Below are positions 7,861 to 16,155 of a DNA stretch of 37,426 nucleotides, one piece after another. The translations under genes were made by a program, and so were the position numbers. The stretch lies in the NCBI GenBank assembly GCA_003280265.1, contig QCFJ01000010.1, forward strand, positions 1 to 37,426, given 5' to 3'. The notes beneath the pieces are model-generated. The model was not told the origin of the DNA and ran no database searches. It was given only the letters and a program-made list of their open reading frames with translations. Within the stretch, counting starts at the first letter, position 1; the number at the start of each line of letters is the position of its first letter. This DNA is from Prochlorococcus sp. AG-363-G03 (GTDB lineage: Bacteria; Cyanobacteriota; Cyanobacteriia; PCC-6307; Cyanobiaceae).

Positions 7861-9018
7861 GTGCAACTTATTCTTGAAAGCCTATTTAATGGGGTTGCTA
7901 TTGGCTCAGTTTTGCTCGTTGCAGCACTGGGACTAGCAATTGTCTTTGGATTAATGGGTGTCATCAATCTTGCTCATGGTGAATTGATGATGCTGGGAGC
8001 ATATTCAACATACATAACCCAATTAATTTTTAAACAAGTTTCTTTTTTAAAACCTTTTTATGATTCGTACGTCATTGTTGCTCTTGGAATTGCTTTTTTA
8101 GTTAGTGGAACAATTGGCATTCTTTTAGAACGAACAGTTTTAAGACGTCTCTATGGAAGTCCTCTCGAAACACTTTTAGCAACATGGGGAGTGAGCCTAA
8201 TACTTCAACAATTTGTCAGAAGTGTTCCCCTAGCTTATGGAAGTGGACTGGTAATAGCAATCTTCTTTGGACTATTTTCACCACTTTTTATTTCGGATGA
8301 CTTACTTCATGGTGCAAGAGGTAAATTAATAAGAGCATCTACTTGGGGCTTCTCAGCATTATTAGGTGTAGCAACAGGAGGTGTCTTATCGTCTTTAGTA
8401 AGCAAACTTAGTCGTGCTAGTGCAAGGAATGTTGATGTTACAGCTCCTTCTTGGATGAGAGGTGGAATTGATTTTCTTGGAATTACTTTTCCTAAAACTC
8501 GTCTTTTAATAATCCTCATTACATTAATATCTGTTTTAGTGGTGATTTTCTTTCTTGATAAAACAGCTTGGGGAATGAGAATTAGAGCAGTCACTCAAAA
8601 TCGACCTATGAGTGATTGTTTAGGTATATCAACAGAAACAGTAGATATTATTACTTTTGGAATAGGTTCTGGTTTGGCTGGTGTTGCAGGAGTTGCAGTT
8701 TCACTACTTGGCTCAGTCGGGCCAAATGTTGGTGGAAATTACATTGTTGGATGTTTTATGGTTGTTGTTCTTGGTGGAGTGGGCAATTTATTAGGAACAA
8801 TTCTTGCTTCTTTCTCTATTGGAATAATGACCGATTTGATAGGAGCAGGAAGACTACTTACCATTTGGCCAGATATGCCATCCCCTCTCTATTCAACAAT
8901 AGATTTTTTTGCGACAACAAGTATGGCTAGAGTAATGATATTCGCTCTGATAGTAATATTCCTTCAATTTAGACCAACTGGGATGTTCCCACAAAAAGGA
9001 AGAATGGTGGAGTCTTGA
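7861..9018 (+). CDS. urtB: Urea ABC transporter permease UrtB
   Basis: This 385-residue inner-membrane permease belongs to the LivH-type family. It opens with hydrophobic helices around VAIGSVLLVAALGLAIVFGL and the conserved GVINLAHGELMMLGAYSTY motif. A polar loop of about 60 residues (about 145-205) between helices is characteristic of UrtB compared with LivH. The late GLAGVAGVAVSLLGSVGPNVG and VVLGGVGNLLGTI segments carry the permease contact motif for the ATPases. The start is a GTG at 7861. It pairs with UrtC to form the urea channel. Confidence 0.93.
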   Translation: MQLILESLFNGVAIGSVLLVAALGLAIVFGLMGVINLAHGELMMLGAYSTYITQLIFKQVSFLKPFYDSYVIVALGIAFLVSGTIGILLERTVLRRLYGSPLETLLATWGVSLILQQFVRSVPLAYGSGLVIAIFFGLFSPLFISDDLLHGARGKLIRASTWGFSALLGVATGGVLSSLVSKLSRASARNVDVTAPSWMRGGIDFLGITFPKTRLLIILITLISVLVVIFFLDKTAWGMRIRAVTQNRPMSDCLGISTETVDIITFGIGSGLAGVAGVAVSLLGSVGPNVGGNYIVGCFMVVVLGGVGNLLGTILASFSIGIMTDLIGAGRLLTIWPDMPSPLYSTIDFFATTSMARVMIFALIVIFLQFRPTGMFPQKGRMVES

Positions 9019-9021
9019 TTG

Positions 9022-10149
9022 ATGAGTATTTTTTCTACAAAAAAAAGTTGGATTAACTTAACTATTTGGGTTTTAATTATTGCCCTAATTATTTCTGCTC
9101 CCTCAGTGCTTCCTGTTTTTAGATTAAATCTTTTAGGAAGATATTTATCACTTGCAATAGTGGCTCTTGGAGTTGATTTGATTTGGGGATATACAGGAAT
9201 GTTGAGTTTAGGTCAAGGAATTTTCTTTGCACTTGGTGGATATTGTGCTGCGATGTTTCTGCAATTGAATAGTGCAGGAGAATTCCCAAATGGTATCCCC
9301 GAGTTTTTTGGTTTATATGGAGTTGAAAAACTTCCATTTTTCTGGGAACCTTTTAAAAGTTCAATTTTTACTCTTATTTCCATTTGGTTGTTACCGGCAA
9401 TAATTGCTGGTCTTCTTGGGTATTTAGTTTTTAGAAATAGAATTAAAGGTGTTTATTTTTCAATTCTTACACAAGCTGCACTTTTAGTTTTTTTTAATTT
9501 CTTTAATGGTCAACAGAAATTGATTAATGGAACAAATGGTTTAAAAACAGACGTAACTCAACTTTTTGGACAAATGGTAGGTTCAGAAATAATGCAAAGA
9601 TGGTTTTTTTGGATATCAGCTGTTTTGGTAATACTTGCATGGTTTTTTGCGCGTTGGATTGTTCGAGATAGATTTGGGAATATCCTTATTGGAATCAGAG
9701 ACGATGAAGCTCGAGTTCGTTTCACTGGATATAATCCAGTAATTTTTAAAACAATAATTTTTTCAATAGCAGGAGGATTAGCTGGTATTTCGGGGGCTTT
9801 ATATACAGTTCAATCTGGAATAGTTTCTCCTCAGTTTATGACTGTCCCTTTCTCTATAGAAATGGTTATTTGGGTTGCCGTGGGTGGTAGAGGAACTTTA
9901 CTAGGAGCAATTCTTGGAGCTGTTTTTATTAATTATGCTAAAAGTCTGGTGAGTGAAGCCTTGCCTGCAAGTTGGATGTTTATTCAAGGTGGATTATTTA
10001 TTCTTGTTGTAACAGCGCTCCCAGAAGGTGTTTTAGGCTGGATTAGAAAAGACGGTTTGAGGAAATTACTTTTCTTGATTGGGATTAATAAAAAACTAGA
10101 GACTTATCCAAGTCTTGAAGTTAATGAACAAGGTGAGGTAAAAGGATGA
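9022..10149 (+). CDS. urtC: Urea ABC transporter permease UrtC
   Basis: This 375-residue LivM-type permease is the second channel subunit. Its marks are LSLAIVALGVDLIWGYTGML followed by LGQGIFFALGGYCAAM, the FFNGQQKLINGTNGL loop, and the AGGLAGISGALYTVQSGIVSP region. The ATG at 9022 directly follows an in-frame TTG, which itself follows the urtB stop; I prefer the ATG. The gene overlaps urtD by 4 bp (ATGA), so the permease and ATPase are probably made in step. The N-terminus is hydrophobic, as expected of an inner-membrane protein. Confidence 0.93.
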   Translation: MSIFSTKKSWINLTIWVLIIALIISAPSVLPVFRLNLLGRYLSLAIVALGVDLIWGYTGMLSLGQGIFFALGGYCAAMFLQLNSAGEFPNGIPEFFGLYGVEKLPFFWEPFKSSIFTLISIWLLPAIIAGLLGYLVFRNRIKGVYFSILTQAALLVFFNFFNGQQKLINGTNGLKTDVTQLFGQMVGSEIMQRWFFWISAVLVILAWFFARWIVRDRFGNILIGIRDDEARVRFTGYNPVIFKTIIFSIAGGLAGISGALYTVQSGIVSPQFMTVPFSIEMVIWVAVGGRGTLLGAILGAVFINYAKSLVSEALPASWMFIQGGLFILVVTALPEGVLGWIRKDGLRKLLFLIGINKKLETYPSLEVNEQGEVKG

Positions 10150-10898
10150 CTGTTCCATTATTAGAGCTGAAAAAAATTTCAGTTAGCTTTGAAGGTTTTC
10201 TTGCTCTTAGAGACCTTGATCTGGTTTTGAATCAAGGTGATCTCAGAGCAGTTATTGGGCCAAATGGTGCAGGTAAAACTACATTTTTAGATGTAATTAC
10301 TGGGAAAGTAGCACCTACAAAAGGTGATGTAATTTTTAAAGAAAAATCTTTGATTGGTCAAAAAGAGTTTCGTATAGCGCGTAAAGGTGTTGGAAGAAAG
10401 TTTCAAAGTCCAAGGATTTTTGAAAATTTATCTGTACAAGAAAACCTAGCCCTAGCAGTGAGTAGACCTAAAACTCCTTTGTCGTTGTTAATGAATAGTT
10501 TAAAGGTTAAAAATTTAGACGAAATTCAACGCTTAATGAGTATTGTCAACCTTCAATCAAAAGCCAATATCAGGGCTGGATCTCTTTCTCATGGTCAAAA
10601 ACAATGGCTTGAGATTGCTATGCTAGTTGGACAAGACCCTGATCTTTTACTTGTTGATGAACCCGTAGCTGGTTTGACTGATGAAGAAACAGATTTAACT
10701 GCTGATCTTCTTAAATCTTTAGCGGGTGATCATACAGTTTTAGTCATTGATCATGATATGGAATTTATTCGTAGACTTGATTGTCCTGTTAGTGTTTTAC
10801 ACCAAGGTCATGTATTAAAAGAGGGTTCGATGAGCGATATACAAAAAGATCCTTTAGTGATTGAGGTTTATCTAGGAAAATCTGAGGACGAAGAATAA
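10146..10898 (+). CDS. urtD: Urea ABC transporter ATPase UrtD
   Basis: This 250-residue ATPase of the LivG type carries Walker A GPNGAGKTT (38-46), the signature SLSHGQKQWLEIAML, Walker B LLLVDEPVAGL and the switch histidine in VLVIDHDMEFI. The degenerate signature (SHGQ rather than SGGQ) is typical of UrtD. It overlaps urtC by four bases and urtE by one. With UrtE it powers urea import at the inner membrane. Confidence 0.94.
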   Translation: MTVPLLELKKISVSFEGFLALRDLDLVLNQGDLRAVIGPNGAGKTTFLDVITGKVAPTKGDVIFKEKSLIGQKEFRIARKGVGRKFQSPRIFENLSVQENLALAVSRPKTPLSLLMNSLKVKNLDEIQRLMSIVNLQSKANIRAGSLSHGQKQWLEIAMLVGQDPDLLLVDEPVAGLTDEETDLTADLLKSLAGDHTVLVIDHDMEFIRRLDCPVSVLHQGHVLKEGSMSDIQKDPLVIEVYLGKSEDEE

Positions 10899-11605
10899 TG
10901 ACTATGCTTCAGATAAAAGGCTTGAATACCTACTATGGCGAAAGTCATATTCTTCGAGATGTTGATATGAATATCAATCAGGGTGAGATGATTTGTCTGA
11001 TAGGTCGAAATGGAGTAGGTAAAACAACTTTGCTTAAATCTTTAATAGGTTTATTAGCTCCACGGCGTGGAGAGATTATTTTTAATGGAGATTTGGTAAA
11101 TAGAAAGCCACCTCATCAAAGGGCTCGTTCCGGAATTGCGTATGTTCCGCAAGGAAGAGAAATAATACCTTACTTGACTGTCGAGGAGAATCTTCAACTT
11201 GGATTGGAAGCTTTGCCTGGAGGTTTAGCAAAGCATAAAAAGATCGATGAATTGGTCTATGAACTTTTTCCTGTTTTAAAACAATTTTTAGCTCGTAAAG
11301 GAGGTGACTTAAGCGGAGGACAACAGCAACAACTTGCAATCGCACGAGCATTACTTGGAAAACCAAAGTTGCTTTTACTTGATGAACCAACAGAAGGGAT
11401 ACAACCGAATATCGTTCAAGATATTGAGTATGCAGTTAAAAGGATTATTAGAGAGACTGGTGTTGGAGTTTTATTGGTAGAGCAACATCTGCATTTTGTG
11501 AGGCAAGCAGACCGTTATTATGCAATGCAACGAGGAGGCATAGTAGCAAATGGACCAACTAGTGAATTAAGTAAAGCTGTAGTAGAGAAATTCCTTAGTG
11601 TTTAA
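10898..11605 (+). CDS. urtE: Urea ABC transporter ATPase UrtE
   Basis: This 235-residue ATPase of the LivF type has Walker A GRNGVGKTT (36-44), the signature LSGGQQQQLAIARALL, Walker B LLLLDEPTEGI and the His-loop in VLLVEQHLHFV. The start used overlaps the urtD stop by one base; a second in-frame ATG two codons later (MLQIKGLNTYYGESHIL) matches the family N-terminus better and may be the real start. It ends the urea cluster and converges with a small minus-strand gene 2 bp away. Confidence 0.94.
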   Translation: MTMLQIKGLNTYYGESHILRDVDMNINQGEMICLIGRNGVGKTTLLKSLIGLLAPRRGEIIFNGDLVNRKPPHQRARSGIAYVPQGREIIPYLTVEENLQLGLEALPGGLAKHKKIDELVYELFPVLKQFLARKGGDLSGGQQQQLAIARALLGKPKLLLLDEPTEGIQPNIVQDIEYAVKRIIRETGVGVLLVEQHLHFVRQADRYYAMQRGGIVANGPTSELSKAVVEKFLSV

Positions 11606-11607
11606 GA

Positions 11608-11751
11608 TTATTTTGTTTGAGTAGAAGCAGTTTCTTTTTCTATTTTGTCTTGGCAAGTAGAGCAAAGAATATGACCTTTCTTTTTCCAAAAAGTCTTAGT
11701 TGACCTTTCGATATTTTGTCCACAGCCAAGACATTTAAAGAGTGGACTCAT
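11608..11751 (-). CDS. Small zinc-ribbon-like protein, 47 aa
   Basis: A 47-residue basic frame starts MSPLFKCLGCGQNIERSTKT and carries two CxxC pairs (Cys7/Cys10 and Cys30/Cys33) spaced like a zinc knuckle or rubredoxin-type ribbon. A FWKKKGHILC strand leads into the second pair. It lies 22 bp downstream of the cupin-like gene on the same strand and may be co-transcribed with it. The cysteine pattern is clear; the function is unknown. Confidence 0.65.
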   Translation of the reverse strand: MSPLFKCLGCGQNIERSTKTFWKKKGHILCSTCQDKIEKETASTQTK

Positions 11752-11773
11752 TTGTTACTGGATTTATTCCTAT

Positions 11774-12283
11774 TTAAGCTACTTTCATAAATAGAGAATT
11801 TTTTATTTTCTTAATTTCTTCATCTTTCCACAACCAGATAATAGGCTCTGTAGATATTGCTTTTTGTAGATCAATTCTATTTTCAATACTTATAGGAGTA
11901 AATTCTCTACTCGCTTCAAATTGTTCATCTCTAATTGCTTGATTGATAACAATGCTTCCATTTTTTCCAGATATTGATCTATGAAATGTACCGATAGGGA
12001 TTTGTAGTGCGCCCATGAATCTGTGAAGATAAACTATGTGATGAGGTTCATCCCAAAGAGGGTTTAATAGTGTGAAAGTTCTATCTCCCTCAAGCACAAG
12101 ATTATTATCTATTTGATGATGGTGTACATAATATTGCTCAAAGCCATTGAAATCTGGTGGCGAAGTTGCTCCTCCTCTGTGAGTAACAACATCACTACCA
12201 TTTGAATCTTTAACACTGGCATCTAAAAAAGTTACTTCAGGTGTCTCTCGGAAAATATTAATTGGTACAAAATTTAGTTCCAT
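11774..12283 (-). CDS. Cupin-like hypothetical protein
   Basis: This 169-residue cytosolic protein looks like a single-domain cupin (RmlC-like barrel). A central YYVHHHQIDNN segment (His54-56) is followed by a Glu at 65. A second motif IPIGTFHRSISGKNGS (His101) resembles the P-x(3)-H second cupin motif. Hydrophobic strands alternate with turns throughout, and there is no signal peptide. The first motif does not fit the classical HxH(x3-4)E spacing, so metal binding is uncertain. It could be a sugar-epimerase-like or small-molecule-binding cupin; I do not recognise a specific family. Confidence 0.6.
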   Translation of the reverse strand: MELNFVPINIFRETPEVTFLDASVKDSNGSDVVTHRGGATSPPDFNGFEQYYVHHHQIDNNLVLEGDRTFTLLNPLWDEPHHIVYLHRFMGALQIPIGTFHRSISGKNGSIVINQAIRDEQFEASREFTPISIENRIDLQKAISTEPIIWLWKDEEIKKIKNSLFMKVA

Positions 12284-12506
12284 TAAAAATTTTATTTATC
12301 TAAAATATTAATATAATATGTATATCTAACTGTATTAATTAATTCATTTTTAGAGAATAATATGCATTTAGTACGAGATTATGGTATTAAAATATACTGA
12401 AAAGTATGGATGTTTTTTTTGTTCTATTTGGCTGACAAAGCAATTTACGCTACATAAGATTATGAAAAATATTACTAAATTGTGAAATAGATAATATTAT
12501 TTATTC

Positions 12507-12617
12507 ATGACTAAATCAAGCATTGCGAATAAAAAACTTTTGGTTGATGAAATGGTTAAAGCTTTTAAATCTATCCCTGCATCAGCTATAACTTTTTCGA
12601 AAATAAAAAAAAATTAA
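12507..12617 (+). CDS. Possible micro-protein, 36 aa
   Basis: A short ATG-initiated frame encodes a lysine-rich peptide (MTKSSIANKKLLVDEMVKAF and 16 more residues). It has plausible amphipathic helix character and lies 22 bp ahead of the next rightward gene. No Shine-Dalgarno sequence is visible and the length is near chance for AT-rich DNA. The call rests on composition and position only. The remaining gap upstream (12284-12506) shows nothing else. Confidence 0.3.
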   Translation: MTKSSIANKKLLVDEMVKAFKSIPASAITFSKIKKN

Positions 12618-12639
12618 ACTCATAAATTATGATACGTTT

Positions 12640-12846
12640 TTGAGATACTTTGCTAGTGGATTATTTTTATTATCTCATGGCCTTTTGGTTTTAGATCATC
12701 TTAGTATTGGTGCGGCTCTTCATGGAATCGGAGAGATCTTTTTTGCCCCATGGGCTATCAAGCAGAAAGCATGGGACTTGGTTTTTATAGCTTTTTTATT
12801 TGCTGCCTTTGATCTTTGGGGTACTTTAAAATTAGGATTTAATTAG
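12640..12846 (+). CDS. Small integral membrane protein, 68 aa
   Basis: This 68-residue hydrophobic protein has two or three predicted membrane segments: residues 4-18 (FASGLFLLSHGLLVL), the ALHGIGEIFFAPWAI stretch, and DLVFIAFLFAAFDLWG. The best start is a TTG at 12640, as the nearby ATG is out of frame. The charged residues (HGLLVLDHL, KQKAWD) look evolved rather than random. No family is recognised. A double hairpin element follows about 45 bp after the stop. Confidence 0.6.
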   Translation: MRYFASGLFLLSHGLLVLDHLSIGAALHGIGEIFFAPWAIKQKAWDLVFIAFLFAAFDLWGTLKLGFN

Positions 12847-12890
12847 TAGTTTATGAGTTTAAATATTATTTTTAGTTCTATATTTGGGAG

Positions 12891-12953
12891 GGAGGTCACA
12901 ACCCTTCCCAGTAGTTGTGACCTCCTTACAGAAAACTTTGGAACGGGTTTTCT
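12891..12953 (+). ncRNA. Twin-hairpin element, candidate small RNA or terminator
   Basis: A perfect 12-bp stem (GGAGGTCACAAC, 12891-12902, with GTTGTGACCTCC, 12914-12925) closes an 11-base C-rich loop (CCTTCCCAGTA). Four bases later comes a second 7-bp stem (AGAAAAC at 12930-12936 with GTTTTCT at 12947-12953). No T run follows, which argues against a simple intrinsic terminator. A TATATT sequence just upstream (12881-12886) could be a -10 element. Such twin stems with an exposed pyrimidine-rich loop resemble cyanobacterial Yfr-type small RNAs, but I cannot confirm a family. The strand is chosen from the upstream promoter-like sequence. Confidence 0.45.
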
Positions 12954-13045
12954 GAGATAACAATTATAGTTAATTTGGTTAAAAGGTTAAGACTTAATTG
13001 ATACAAAATGAAAAAACTAATCAAAGTTCACTTGAAATTATGAAT

Positions 13046-13255
13046 TTATGTAATTAGTTCTTGATTAGACAGGATTTTTTTTCTTTTAACTTTTTTCAAT
13101 TCATGCATACCTTCTATTTGTTGATAGATAGCTTGAAGTTGGTCGCAAATATGCTCAGTATTTTCTACTTTGTTTAATCTAAGTAGCATTTTTTCTATTT
13201 GCTCTTTGCATTCTAAAAAGACATGACAATCGATTGTCCCTGGCTCATATTGCAT
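13046..13255 (-). CDS. Small hypothetical protein, 69 aa
   Basis: This 69-residue frame begins MQYEPGTIDCHVFLECKEQI and continues as a charged, probably helical hairpin (KMLLRLNKVENTEHICDQLQ, then QQIEGMHELKKVKRKK). It has a coiled-coil-like heptad pattern of Leu and Ile, three cysteines, and no signal peptide. No family is recognised. It is flanked by gaps of about 160-200 bp, so it is probably its own transcription unit. Confidence 0.5.
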   Translation of the reverse strand: MQYEPGTIDCHVFLECKEQIEKMLLRLNKVENTEHICDQLQAIYQQIEGMHELKKVKRKKILSNQELIT

Positions 13256-13412
13256 GTTGAAAATGAAAAGATTACATCTAAAGGAATTAACAGACTAAAA
13301 CTGTATTTATTGATTCTAAATAACCTAATTATTTATTTTATAAATTAAAATCCTTTAATTTATAATTAAAGATTATATCTTGCAAAGGTAAGCAAGTTTT
13401 TTAACTTATTAT

Positions 13413-13553
13413 CTAGCCCATTTCGGCTTTCATGGCTTCATGGATTCTCTTGCTCATAATTTCATGACCACAATATTGCAAGTGTAATTCTTGTGTTCCC
13501 TTGGTGGACTTAGTTTGTGTGTACTTAAGACCTCTGTAAGTTAGCTCAGCCAT
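13413..13553 (-). CDS. DUF4278-type small protein, 46 aa
   Basis: A 46-residue frame starts MAELTYRGLKYTQTKSTKGT and continues with LHLQYCGHEI and a short C-terminal helix. The LTYRGxxY opening is the mark of the DUF4278 family of small cyanobacterial proteins of unknown role. The peptide is cytosolic and basic. The 181-bp gap to its right (13554-13734) shows no other gene. Confidence 0.6.
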   Translation of the reverse strand: MAELTYRGLKYTQTKSTKGTQELHLQYCGHEIMSKRIHEAMKAEMG

Positions 13554-13734
13554 TGAATTGATGATCATTGTTCAAGTCCCCGTTCCATGGCTTGAATCTA
13601 ACTGCGACTCAAATTAAGTCGAACGTTGTTGAATGATACACAATACATTCCCCATCTGTTGAAGCTTCTTTAAAAATTATTATCAATTTAGATCTAAGCT
13701 CGTGATGAATTAAACGAATCAAATAAGTAATTTG

Positions 13735-14364
13735 CTAACTAGCCAGTCTAGAAATGTATGAATCTCTTGAGCCGGCATTGATCCATCCTGTGGCAATGGT
13801 TTTTGGATGGGTCTTATTGACACGGCCTCTATGAATATGTGTTAGCCCAGCGGGAAAAATAACTAGTTTTCCTCGTTCAGCTTTCTCATGATATTCCTGC
13901 CAATGAAACTCTGTCCCTCCTGAATCGACATCATTACAATACAAAATCCATGCTAAGACTCTGTGAACTGGTTCGGTCGCTTCTTCGCTTATAGTCCAGT
14001 CGCAGTGCCATTTCTTAAAACCTTCCCCAGGAGCATAACGTTGTAAGTTGAAAATGGGATTAACAAAGAGAGATTTTTCCGGGGCACATTCGTTAAAAAG
14101 TGGTCGTTCTTGAAGGTATTTTTGAAGACCAGCATTGACTCCTCTTATTATTACTTCAGACAAAGCAAATGATTCCGGATCAGTTCGATCTATTGCTACC
14201 AAGCTGATATCAGTAGAAATCTTTGCAGGATCTGAATAATTGTTGGCCCCATTACTGAAGGCGATTCCATCACGATGCAAGTCTGTGCGACGATCGAAAA
14301 ACGACATCACACCATCTGCAACAGATTCAAAACCTTTATTTCTATAACTAGCTATTAAATTCAT
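13735..14364 (-). CDS. 2-oxoglutarate/Fe(II)-dependent oxygenase (prolyl-4-hydroxylase-like)
   Basis: This 209-residue protein has the 2OG-Fe(II) dioxygenase core. The iron-binding HxD motif is His120-Cys-Asp122 in KKWHCDWT, the distal His is probably His178 in THIHRGRV, and the closing strand is KTIATGWINAG. The preceding LQRYAPGEGF (108-116) matches the YxxGxxF lead-in of prolyl-4-hydroxylase-like enzymes. Such enzymes use oxygen and 2-oxoglutarate to hydroxylate a protein or small molecule; the substrate cannot be told. There is no signal peptide, so it acts in the cytosol. It stands alone, and the 149 bp upstream include a weak GGGAT/ATCCC hairpin. Confidence 0.82.
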   Translation of the reverse strand: MNLIASYRNKGFESVADGVMSFFDRRTDLHRDGIAFSNGANNYSDPAKISTDISLVAIDRTDPESFALSEVIIRGVNAGLQKYLQERPLFNECAPEKSLFVNPIFNLQRYAPGEGFKKWHCDWTISEEATEPVHRVLAWILYCNDVDSGGTEFHWQEYHEKAERGKLVIFPAGLTHIHRGRVNKTHPKTIATGWINAGSRDSYISRLAS

Positions 14365-14513
14365 TCGATTTTTTTCAAGGTTTTTTGATCTTGGGATAAT
14401 TTAAATCCCTTGAAAGTACCAATTTAATAAAAATTTGAGATGGAATTTGCCCCTCGTGATTGGCGGGCAGTGAGTTTATTTAGTTGAATTGATTTTAGTA
14501 AAAAGGATATAAA

Positions 14514-14669
14514 TTAAGCCGCAGTCTTGTCTTTGAGAGATCTTAAGTATCTCTTTCTCTGACCGCTACCTTCTACTTCAAAATGCCAAGTGGGTTTTTT
14601 GTTGTCAGTTTTTTTTAAGTTAACGCCAGGATTGCTAGTGCTTAACTTCTTCTTAATCGGTGTATTCAT
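14514..14669 (-). CDS. Small basic hypothetical protein, 51 aa
   Basis: A 51-residue frame starts MNTPIKKKLSTSNPGVNLKK and then reads KPTWHFEVEGSGQRKRYLRS, ending LKDKTAA. It is lysine/arginine-rich with one aromatic strand, and could bind nucleic acid or a partner protein by charge. No known family. The composition (Trp, balanced charge) is unlike random AT-rich sequence. Confidence 0.5.
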   Translation of the reverse strand: MNTPIKKKLSTSNPGVNLKKTDNKKPTWHFEVEGSGQRKRYLRSLKDKTAA

Positions 14670-14745
14670 GATAATATTAAAGCACATTCTCTAATTGTTT
14701 ATAGTTCGGTCTTTACTTATTCTTCTGGTAGATAGGGAATAAAAA

Positions 14746-14765
14746 AGAGGTCCACTTGGACCTCT
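14746..14765 (-). terminator. Intrinsic terminator of the 47-aa gene
   Basis: An 8-bp perfect stem (AGAGGTCC with GGACCTCT) with a 4-base loop is followed on the minus strand by a run of U residues (AAAAAA on the plus strand at 14741-14746). It lies 30 bp past the stop of the leftward small gene at 14795-14938. This is a textbook Rho-independent terminator. Confidence 0.85.
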
Positions 14766-14794
14766 CTTCGAAATTAAAAAAATTAGACCTTGCC

Positions 14795-14938
14795 TTACGC
14801 AATTCCTCGGTTTTTATATGGGTCATCTCTGAAGGGCTGTGCTTCAAAACTTGGAGGTGAGTTATCTTTATAAGGATGAAATAGAGCATTACCCATTGAA
14901 ATGAGTAATTCTTGAAGCCAAAGAATTGTTTTTTTCAT
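14795..14938 (-). CDS. Small hypothetical protein, 47 aa
   Basis: The 47-residue product has a hydrophobic first half (MKKTILWLQELLISMGNALF) and a polar tail with the segment HPYKDNSPPSFEAQPFRDDP. I chose the ATG at 14938 because GAGGA lies five to nine bases upstream on the minus strand; an in-frame ATG six codons earlier has no such signal. The first half may be an amphipathic or membrane-attached helix. A strong terminator follows the gene, supporting an independent transcript. The function is unknown. Confidence 0.6.
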   Translation of the reverse strand: MKKTILWLQELLISMGNALFHPYKDNSPPSFEAQPFRDDPYKNRGIA

Positions 14939-15081
14939 TGAGTCCTCTAATGGCATATAACCATATATAAGTTATGTGGAATATTTATACATCAGTAAAA
15001 ACTCCTCTTGTTGAATTTTTAATTTTCTAGCCAATAGCAATCTAGGAGCTCCCGAGGATCTATTGGAAATAAGAAATTTCC

Positions 15082-16155
15082 CTATCCGAATCCTTGAGGT
15101 ACCGTTTTTGTCCGAACCTTAAAATCCCAAACCGTAACTCCTCCGTTTGCATTTATTGCAGCCAAGGCTGTGTCATCAGGATGCCAAGCGATTTGGCTTA
15201 CAAGGTCACCTGCAAATGCACCACCAACTGGATCACCCTGACCATCTTTTTGGAGAAACCAAGAAAAAACTGAACCATCGCGCGCGCCAGAAGCTAAAAG
15301 CATTCCGCTATGTGAGAAAGCCAGGCATGAAATGGGTTCAGTATGAAGCATTAATTCTCCTGGAACAGTGCCCTCAGGGCCATCGCCTTGAAAACTCCAA
15401 ACTGTCACTCGATCACTACCTCCGGTAGCAAGAACTGTGCCAGTTTGATCAAAAGCTAGGTGACTTGGTTTGCCTGGATAGCCTGTCATCTCTGAATCTT
15501 GATCAGTTGAACGACGCCAGAAATGAACAGAATTATCCTGACTACCGCATGCCACTATGTCTCCATTTGGACTAAGCACCATTGATACAAGTGAACCTCG
15601 CCATTCCAATTTTTGATTGATCTTGTCGCTAACTACATCAAAAAAAGTTACCTGGCCATAGCATGCTGTTGCTAATTCATTTGAATTAGACCAAGCAATC
15701 GCGCTGACAGTGCTGGGATGTGCTTTTGATCTCCAGCGCTCTTTACCTTTTTTATCAAAAATATAGACGTATTTAGTAAAAACTACTGCTAAAAATTTTC
15801 CGTCTGGGGACCACTTGATGTGCTCAACCCATCCTTTCCCAAGTTCCAAATCGTTAGTTGACTTACCCTCATGACTTTCCCATAAATACACATGTCCATC
15901 CTGGCCTGCAGTAGCAAAAGCATTTCCATCTGGATGAATAGACATTGCTAGTAAGCCACCTTTATGCGTGTTTCTTGTTTGCCAAATGAGCTTTCCAGAT
16001 TTTCCCTCAAATGCGTAAAGCCCACCAGCGACATCACCTACTAAAAAGGTTTTACCTTGTAGTGCCCAGCCACAGGCAATCGCGTAGTCTTCAGCTTGAG
16101 CAGACCAACCTTCATGAAGCATTCCCTTGGGACTAAATGCTTCTATACCAGACAT
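15082..16155 (-). CDS. WD40-repeat protein linked to the COG0523 GTPase
   Basis: This 357-residue protein consists of about seven WD40 repeats predicting one beta-propeller. Repeat cores include GGLLAMSIHPDGNAFATAGQ (DGHVYLWE), VEHIKWSPDGKFLAVVF, VSAIAWSNSNELATACYG, LVSMVLSPNGDIVACGSQ, PSHLAFDQTGTVLATGGS, ISCLAFSHSGMLLASGARDG and VSQIAWHPDDTALAAINANG. There is no signal peptide, so it is probably a cytosolic scaffold. Its ATG lies inside the end of the GTPase gene (13-bp overlap), implying coupled translation. Position after znuA and the GTPase suggests it works with low-zinc metal handling; the binding partner is unknown. Confidence 0.85.
   Translation of the reverse strand: MSGIEAFSPKGMLHEGWSAQAEDYAIACGWALQGKTFLVGDVAGGLYAFEGKSGKLIWQTRNTHKGGLLAMSIHPDGNAFATAGQDGHVYLWESHEGKSTNDLELGKGWVEHIKWSPDGKFLAVVFTKYVYIFDKKGKERWRSKAHPSTVSAIAWSNSNELATACYGQVTFFDVVSDKINQKLEWRGSLVSMVLSPNGDIVACGSQDNSVHFWRRSTDQDSEMTGYPGKPSHLAFDQTGTVLATGGSDRVTVWSFQGDGPEGTVPGELMLHTEPISCLAFSHSGMLLASGARDGSVFSWFLQKDGQGDPVGGAFAGDLVSQIAWHPDDTALAAINANGGVTVWDFKVRTKTVPQGFG

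Noticed and set aside
13560-13600. TTCAAGTCC motif resembling a tRNA T-loop, possible tRNA remnant or attachment site
   Set aside because: The flanking bases do not pair into a T stem and no other cloverleaf parts are found on either strand.
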